A stretch of 64,000 nt of DNA from Solwaraspora sp. WMMA2056 (GTDB lineage: Bacteria > Actinomycetota > Actinomycetes > Mycobacteriales > Micromonosporaceae), in NCBI RefSeq assembly GCF_030345095.1, contig NZ_CP128360.1:6324001-6388000 (forward strand), written 5' to 3'. Under the pieces are notes generated by a model, which had not been told where the DNA came from, did not search any database, and saw only the letters and a list, made by a program, of their open reading frames with translations. The position numbers and the translations under genes are program-made. Within the stretch, counting starts at the first letter, position 1; each line of letters begins with the position of its first letter. Below are positions 59,589 to 64,000 of the stretch, piece by piece.

Positions 59589-61190
59589 TCATGATTCGTC
59601 ATCGTCGATCAGTCCTCCGGTCGCCAACGGTAGCCGTACCCGGAAGGTGGCCCCTTCGCCCGGCGTGCTCTCCACCTCGACGGTGCCGGAATGCGCGGCC
59701 ACCAGGGCGGCCACGATCGCCAGCCCGAGGCCGGTGCCGGACGGCCGCTCCGCGCTACGGGTCCGGGCGGCGTCGGCCCGGTAGAACCGCTCGAACACCC
59801 GCTCGGACTGCTCCGGGGTGAGCCCGGGACCGTCGTCGGCCACCTCGACGGTGGCGAAGCCGGGCTCCTCGGCCCGCAGCCGCAGGGTGACCGTGGCGTC
59901 GGCCGGGGTGTGGTTGATCGCGTTGGCCATCAGATTGCCGATCACCTGCCGCAGCCGGGCGTCGTCGCCGAAGACCACCAGCGTGCCGGCACCCGGCCCG
60001 ATGTCGAGCTCGACCCGGCGCTGCGGGTCCACCACCCGCGCGGCCTGGACGGCGTCGCTGGCCAGCACGGACAGCTCGACCGGGGCCAGGTCGAGTGGCC
60101 GTTCCCGGTCCAGCCGGGCCAGCAGCAGCAGATCCTCGACCAGCAGGCCCATCCGGGCGGCCTCGTCCTCGATCCGGCGGACCAGCCGGGCCGCGTCCTG
60201 CGGCGAGGCGGCCGCCGCGCCCTGCCGGTACAGCTCGGCGAAGCCGCGGATGGTGGTCAACGGGGTCCGCAGCTCGTGCGAGGCGTCGGCGACGAACTGC
60301 CGCATCCGTTCCTCCGACCGGCGCGCCCGGGCCTCGGAGTACTGCGCGGCCACCGCCGCCTCCCGCGCGGCCGACTCGGCCATCCGGGCCGCCCACTCGG
60401 AGTTGGCCCGTGCGGTGAACGCCGCTTCGATCTGGGTCAGCATGGCGTTGAGGGTGCGTGACAGCCGACCCAGCTCGGTCTGCGGCACCTGCGCCCCCGG
60501 CTCCGGATCGGGCACCCGCCGGGTCAGATCCCCGGCCGCGATCGCCGACGCGGTCTGCTCGATCTCCACCAACGGTTTCAGGTTGGTCCGCACGATCGCC
60601 GCGCCGGCCAGCGCCAGCAGCACCAGCACCCCGCACCCGACCATGGTGTCGATCCAGACCAGCCGGCCGACGGCCTTGTCCACGTCGGCCAGCGACTGCC
60701 CGACGGCGATGACCTGGCCGGTCGGCAGCGACGCGTACAGCATCCGCCACCGGGGCGAGCCGTCGCGGGCGTGCGCGGTGAACGGATCGCCCCGCAGCTG
60801 TTCGAAGCCGGCCAGGTCGGCGGGCCAGCGCGGCAGGTCGCTGCGGTCCAGCCGGTCGACGTCGTACCACGGGCTACTGGCCAGACCGTCACTGTCGGTC
60901 ACGATGACCAGGTAGTCGCTCGGCGGCTGGACCTTGAGCGTCTCCGGCTGCTGCCAGTACGGCAGATCCTGCAGCAGGTCCTGCGCGTTGCCGATGTCGG
61001 CGCGCAGTTTCGTCACGTAGTCGCGCAGATCCGCGTCGATCTGGTCGATGAGGTGGCTGCGCAGGAACACCGCAGTGCTGACGCTGATCACCAGCAGCGC
61101 CGTGAAGACCAGGCTGAGCACGGCCGCGACCAGCTTGACCCGCAGCGGTACGCCGCGCAGCCAGCCCATCATCGGCGGCGGCGGTTTCAC
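59589..61190 (-). CDS. sensor histidine kinase, MprB-like
   Basis: 533 residues. Two membrane helices (about 20-42 and 180-202) flank an extracellular sensor; HAMP ('VRTNLKPLVEIEQTASAIAAGDLTRRV'), the H-box 'FVADASHELRTPLTTIRGF', N-box 'NLMANAINHTP' and G-boxes 'DDGPGL', 'GTGLGLAIV' complete it. It autophosphorylates on His and passes phosphate to the coupled regulator. GTG 61190 overlaps the regulator stop (GTGA). With HtrA it matches the MprAB-PepD envelope-stress layout of mycobacteria. Confidence 0.94.
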   Translation of the reverse strand: MKPPPPMMGWLRGVPLRVKLVAAVLSLVFTALLVISVSTAVFLRSHLIDQIDADLRDYVTKLRADIGNAQDLLQDLPYWQQPETLKVQPPSDYLVIVTDSDGLASSPWYDVDRLDRSDLPRWPADLAGFEQLRGDPFTAHARDGSPRWRMLYASLPTGQVIAVGQSLADVDKAVGRLVWIDTMVGCGVLVLLALAGAAIVRTNLKPLVEIEQTASAIAAGDLTRRVPDPEPGAQVPQTELGRLSRTLNAMLTQIEAAFTARANSEWAARMAESAAREAAVAAQYSEARARRSEERMRQFVADASHELRTPLTTIRGFAELYRQGAAAASPQDAARLVRRIEDEAARMGLLVEDLLLLARLDRERPLDLAPVELSVLASDAVQAARVVDPQRRVELDIGPGAGTLVVFGDDARLRQVIGNLMANAINHTPADATVTLRLRAEEPGFATVEVADDGPGLTPEQSERVFERFYRADAARTRSAERPSGTGLGLAIVAALVAAHSGTVEVESTPGEGATFRVRLPLATGGLIDDDES

Positions 61191-61888
61191 GCCGCCGGTT
61201 TACGCAGGACGTAGCCGACACCGCGCAGCGTGTGGATCAGCCGTGGCTGGGTGTTGTCGACCTTGCGGCGCAGATAGGAGATGTACGACTCGACGATGTT
61301 GTCGTCGCCCCGGAAGTCGTAGTTCCACACGTGGTCGAGGATCTGCGCCTTGGACAGCACCCGGTTGGCGTTGAGCATCAGGTACCGCAGCAGCTTGAAC
61401 TCGGTCGGCGACAACTGCACCCGGTTGCCGGCCCGGTGCACCTCGTGGGTTTCCTCGTCGAGCTCCAGGTCGGCGAAGGTCAGCCGGGAGGTCGCCTGGT
61501 TGCCGTTGCTGGTGCGCCGCAGCACCGCCCGGATCCGGGCGGTCAGCTCCTCCAGCGAGAACGGCTTGGTGACGTAGTCGTCGCCGCCCAGGGTCAGCCC
61601 ACGGATCTTGTCGTCGGTGGCGTCGCGGGCGGTGAGGAAGACCACCGGGGTCCGCGTACCGGCCTCGCGCATCATCCGGATGACCTCGAAGCCGTCCAGG
61701 TCGGGCAGCATCACGTCGAGCACCACCAGGTCGGGCCGCCGCTCGCGGGCGGCGTTGAGCGCCGCGCTGCCGCTGGTCGCCGTGGTGACGTCGAACCCGG
61801 CGAACCGCAGGCTGGCGGAGAGCAGCTCGAGGATGTTCGGGTCGTCCTCGACGACGAGCAGTCTCGCCTCGGTCTGCGGTGCGCTCAT
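61187..61888 (-). CDS. OmpR-family response regulator, MprA-like
   Basis: 233 residues. Receiver domain: 'LLVVEDDPN', phospho-acceptor Asp in 'LVVLDVMLPDLDGFEV', Thr/Lys switch in 'VFLTARDATDDK', 'VTKPFSLEEL'. The winged-helix C-terminus ('VQLSPTEFKLLRYLMLNANRVLSKAQILDHVW', 'VESYISYLRRKVD') binds DNA. First gene of the operon with the kinase and HtrA. ATG 61888 is chosen at the receiver start. Confidence 0.95.
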   Translation of the reverse strand: MSAPQTEARLLVVEDDPNILELLSASLRFAGFDVTTATSGSAALNAARERRPDLVVLDVMLPDLDGFEVIRMMREAGTRTPVVFLTARDATDDKIRGLTLGGDDYVTKPFSLEELTARIRAVLRRTSNGNQATSRLTFADLELDEETHEVHRAGNRVQLSPTEFKLLRYLMLNANRVLSKAQILDHVWNYDFRGDDNIVESYISYLRRKVDNTQPRLIHTLRGVGYVLRKPAA

Positions 61889-61985
61889 GAGCGCATCATC
61901 CCCGACCGGCCTGGATCTGGCCTGCAGGACGGCTGACAATCAGCTGTGAACCAGCTCGGCGCCGCGCCGGCAGGTCCACGCCGCG

Positions 61986-62900
61986 TCAGCCGACCAGGTC
62001 CAGGTCCGCGCGGTCCGGGCGGCCGACGCGGTCGGACAACCGGGCAAGGGTACGCCGGTGCGGCGCCCGCTGCGGCGGCACCGGCGCGGCCACCTCGACG
62101 GTGACGGCCAGACCGCGCAGTCCCAGCACCCGCCGGACCGACGGCCACAGCGCCTCGTCGCCGATGAACGCCGCCACGCTGGTCGGCACCGGGTCATCGG
62201 CGGCCGGCCCGGCCGCACCGACCAGGTGGTACGTCAACCCGACCGGCACCACCGGCACCCCGGCGTCGAGCGCCGCCTGGAACAGCGCCGGCCGGAACGG
62301 CATCACCGACGCCGTACCGGCACTGCACCTGCCGCCGCCCGAGGCGGCGCCGCCAGCCAAGGTCAGACCGGTGGTCCCGCAGGTCGTGGTGGCCTGTGGG
62401 AAGACCGCGACCTGCCCGCCGCAGCGCAGTACGGCACCAACGGCGGCGACGGTGTCCGGCAGGGTCCGGGGGCGCTCCCGGTCGATGAAGATGGTCCCAC
62501 CGGCGCGGGCCAGCGCGCCGACGACCGGCCACCGCCGGACCTCGACCTTGGCCAGCATCCGGGCCGGGGACACCGCGAGGATTGCCAGGGTGTCCAGCCA
62601 GGAGACGTGGTTGACGGCCAGCAGCGCCGCCGTACGGGGTCGGGCGCCGACCAGCCGCAGCCGCACGCCGAGCGCCCGCAGCAGGCCCCGCGCCCACCAG
62701 GTGCCGACGGTCGGCCGCCACCGTCGGGGCGACACCGGCAGCCAGAGCAGCAGGGCACCACCGACGGCAAGCATGGCGAGGACCCCGGCCAGCCGGACGG
62801 CCCGACGGGGCACACCGGCGGCGGGCACCGAGCGCGGCGGCGGCAGGCAGCCGTGGCCACAACCGGAACGGGGCCGCCAGAACGTGCCCGGGCCGCTCAC
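61986..62900 (-). CDS. 1-acyl-glycerol-3-phosphate acyltransferase (PlsC-like)
   Basis: 304 residues. Core motifs: H-x4-D as 'VNHVSWLDTLAI', 'GTIFIDRERPRTLPD' and 'VAVFPQATTTCG' (F-P-x-A in place of F-P-E-G). An N-terminal Cys/His/Pro-rich segment and a hydrophobic anchor precede it. GTG 62900 overlaps the upstream gene's stop (GTGA). It pairs with the GNAT-type acyltransferase upstream, as in ornithine-lipid synthesis where OlsB and OlsA act in sequence. Confidence 0.88.
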   Translation of the reverse strand: MSGPGTFWRPRSGCGHGCLPPPRSVPAAGVPRRAVRLAGVLAMLAVGGALLLWLPVSPRRWRPTVGTWWARGLLRALGVRLRLVGARPRTAALLAVNHVSWLDTLAILAVSPARMLAKVEVRRWPVVGALARAGGTIFIDRERPRTLPDTVAAVGAVLRCGGQVAVFPQATTTCGTTGLTLAGGAASGGGRCSAGTASVMPFRPALFQAALDAGVPVVPVGLTYHLVGAAGPAADDPVPTSVAAFIGDEALWPSVRRVLGLRGLAVTVEVAAPVPPQRAPHRRTLARLSDRVGRPDRADLDLVG

Positions 62901-63712
62901 CGTGACTCCAGGAAGTGCCGCAGGTAGCGGGGGTCCATCCGGTCCAGCGACAGCAGCACGTACAGGTCGGCGACGCCGAACACCGGGTCGTGGGCCGGTT
63001 CGCCGCAGACCCAGGCACCCAGACGCAGGTAGCCGCGCAGCAGCGGCGGCATGACGGTACGGGGTCCCCGGGCCGGCGCCGACGCAAGCGCCGCCGCGGC
63101 ACCCGCCGGGGCCGTCACCCGTACCGTCGCGGGTTCGGTTTCGGCGAGCCACGGTCGGCGCGGCCGTACCCGCAGCAACGGCGGGCTGAGATGGGCACCG
63201 CGGACCTCCCGCCAGACGGCGTGCGCGGCCAGGCCGCCGTCGGCCAGCGGCACCGAGGCGCAGCCACCCAGCCAGCGCAGGTTGCGCGACCGCAGGTAGC
63301 GGGCGATCCCGGACCAGATCAGGTTGATCACCGCGCCACCCCGGTGGTCGGGGTGTACGCAGGACCGGCCGGCCTCGACCAGATGGTCGTCGAGCAGCCG
63401 CAGCGGCCGGGTGTCGAACTCGGCGTCGGCGTAGCGGCGGCCGAGTAGCCGGGCCCGGTCCGGCGGCAGCAGCCGGTACGTGCCGACCACCGCCCCGGTA
63501 CGGGTGTGCCGCACGACGAGGTGGTCGCAGTGGTCGTCGAACTCGTCGACGTCACGGTCGGGGTGCGTGCCGACCGACCCGGCACCGAACTCGGCGGTGA
63601 ACACCTGGTGCCGCAGTCGTTGCGCGGCGGCGACCTGTTCGGCGTCCTCGGCGAGGGAAACGGTGTATTCGCTGGTGGCGACGGGTGCGGTGGCAGTCGA
63701 CAACAGTGCCAT
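62897..63712 (-). CDS. GNAT-type N-acyltransferase, ornithine-lipid OlsB-like
   Basis: 271 residues. The OlsB/hemolysin-type GNAT pattern: 'RLRHQVFTAEFGAGSVGTHPDRDVDEFDDHCDHLVV' (split), 'GRSCVHPDHRGGAVINLIWSGIARY' and a long C-terminal part. It would transfer a 3-hydroxyacyl chain from ACP to ornithine, giving lyso-ornithine lipid, which the coupled PlsC-like enzyme acylates. ATG 63712 follows the natural N-terminus; upstream in-frame sequence to 63859 is intergenic-like. Confidence 0.82.
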   Translation of the reverse strand: MALLSTATAPVATSEYTVSLAEDAEQVAAAQRLRHQVFTAEFGAGSVGTHPDRDVDEFDDHCDHLVVRHTRTGAVVGTYRLLPPDRARLLGRRYADAEFDTRPLRLLDDHLVEAGRSCVHPDHRGGAVINLIWSGIARYLRSRNLRWLGGCASVPLADGGLAAHAVWREVRGAHLSPPLLRVRPRRPWLAETEPATVRVTAPAGAAAALASAPARGPRTVMPPLLRGYLRLGAWVCGEPAHDPVFGVADLYVLLSLDRMDPRYLRHFLESR

Positions 63713-63815
63713 GAGATCTGTGTAAGGGGTGCCGGAACCGGCGGCGTGTCGCCAGCGGATGGCAGCGGTGTCGATCCGGTGAACGCCGGTGGCGGCCGGC
63801 TGCGAGGATGGGCCG

Positions 63816-64000
63816 GTGATCGTCCCTGCCCGGTTCAACGGGCCGCCCGACTCGGCCAACGGCGGGTACGCCGCCGGGCTGGTGGCGCAGGTGGTGCTGG
63901 GTGCCGACCCGGCGACGGTGGTCGCCGACCGCGCCGTCCGGGTGACGTTGCGCCGGCCGCCACCGCTGCAGACCGAGTTGCGGGTCGATGCCGACGCGAC
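63816..64000 (+). CDS. thioesterase-like (hotdog) protein, N-terminal part
   Basis: Open to the window edge: 61 residues starting at GTG 63816, with GAGGA at 63804-63808 upstream. 'ARFNGPPDSANGGYAAGLVA' and 'DRAVRVTLRRPPPLQTELRV' fit the N-terminus of a hotdog/thioesterase-superfamily protein seen in actinomycetes. The rest lies outside. Divergent from the OlsB-like gene. Confidence 0.65.
   Translation, partial: MIVPARFNGPPDSANGGYAAGLVAQVVLGADPATVVADRAVRVTLRRPPPLQTELRVDADA

Overview
The window is very GC-rich DNA with almost every codon ending in G or C, short intergenic gaps, many GTG starts, secreted polysaccharide-degrading enzymes with carbohydrate-binding modules, paired DUF5753-type XRE/DUF397 genes and an MprAB/PepD-like stress operon. 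This fits a filamentous actinomycete, most likely a member of the Micromonosporaceae; I cannot fix the genus. It reads as chromosomal DNA. I see no rRNA, tRNA, CRISPR array, IS element, integrase or large natural-product cluster.

Layout. 1-4.7 kb: end of a WD40-like gene, an Hsp70-family ATPase, a large single-pass protein with a sigma-factor-like N-terminus, and a membrane-anchored coiled-coil protein. 4.8-9.2 kb: two small membrane proteins, a GH13 enzyme divergent from a LacI regulator, and a DedA protein. 9.4-12.9 kb: a secreted GH18 chitinase, a DinB-like protein and a secreted GH16 beta-glucanase with LacI-type operators upstream. 13-20.4 kb: a YidC paralogue with a DUF6412-like partner, a YbdK-type carboxylate-amine ligase overlapping no gene but directly followed by a CoA-disulfide-reductase-like flavoprotein, a DUF1707 protein and an Nei-type glycosylase. 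20.7-22.8 kb: ddaH-rocD, an arginine-derivative/ornithine operon. 22.9-32.5 kb: secreted HNH nuclease, DUF72, SRPBCC, lysozyme-like and NPP1-like secreted proteins, a frameshifted cap-domain gene, a selenoprotein-W-like protein, an XRE-cupin/MFS pair and an MmyB-type regulator divergent from an SDR.

33.2-40.7 kb is the accessory part. It holds an XRE / ImmA-IrrE peptidase / PIN-like operon with an inverted-repeat operator, two Uma2 nucleases, and a five-gene XRE-DUF397-hypothetical-DUF397-GNAT operon in which a 224-bp segment is duplicated. 40.7-49.5 kb: FHA protein, pterin dehydratase, fatty-acid desaturase, a giant SCO7613-type membrane protein, CutA, a PlsC-like acyltransferase coupled to a patatin. 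49.6-57.2 kb: a Ser/Thr kinase with an altered catalytic loop, then a minus-strand cluster: a 1,164-residue PqqD-like/M50/FecR-like membrane protein, a Cys-rich mini-protein, a protein with a RiPP-leader-like N-terminus plus five DxDxDG loops, and an orphan MalK-type ATPase. 57.3-64 kb: SRPBCC, the HtrA/HK/RR operon, two lipid acyltransferases and the start of a thioesterase-like gene.

Two things stand out. First, five copies of an AT-rich palindrome (about 9.3, 26.8, 32.6, 42.3 and 51.2 kb) lie only between genes, always downstream of at least one stop codon. They include one perfect 56-bp palindrome, one copy with a matched change in both arms, one hybrid and one decayed copy. Second, the 52.7-57.2 kb M50 cluster looks like an uncharacterised peptide/protein maturation and export system. 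Both are inferences from sequence reading alone; no database search was possible.
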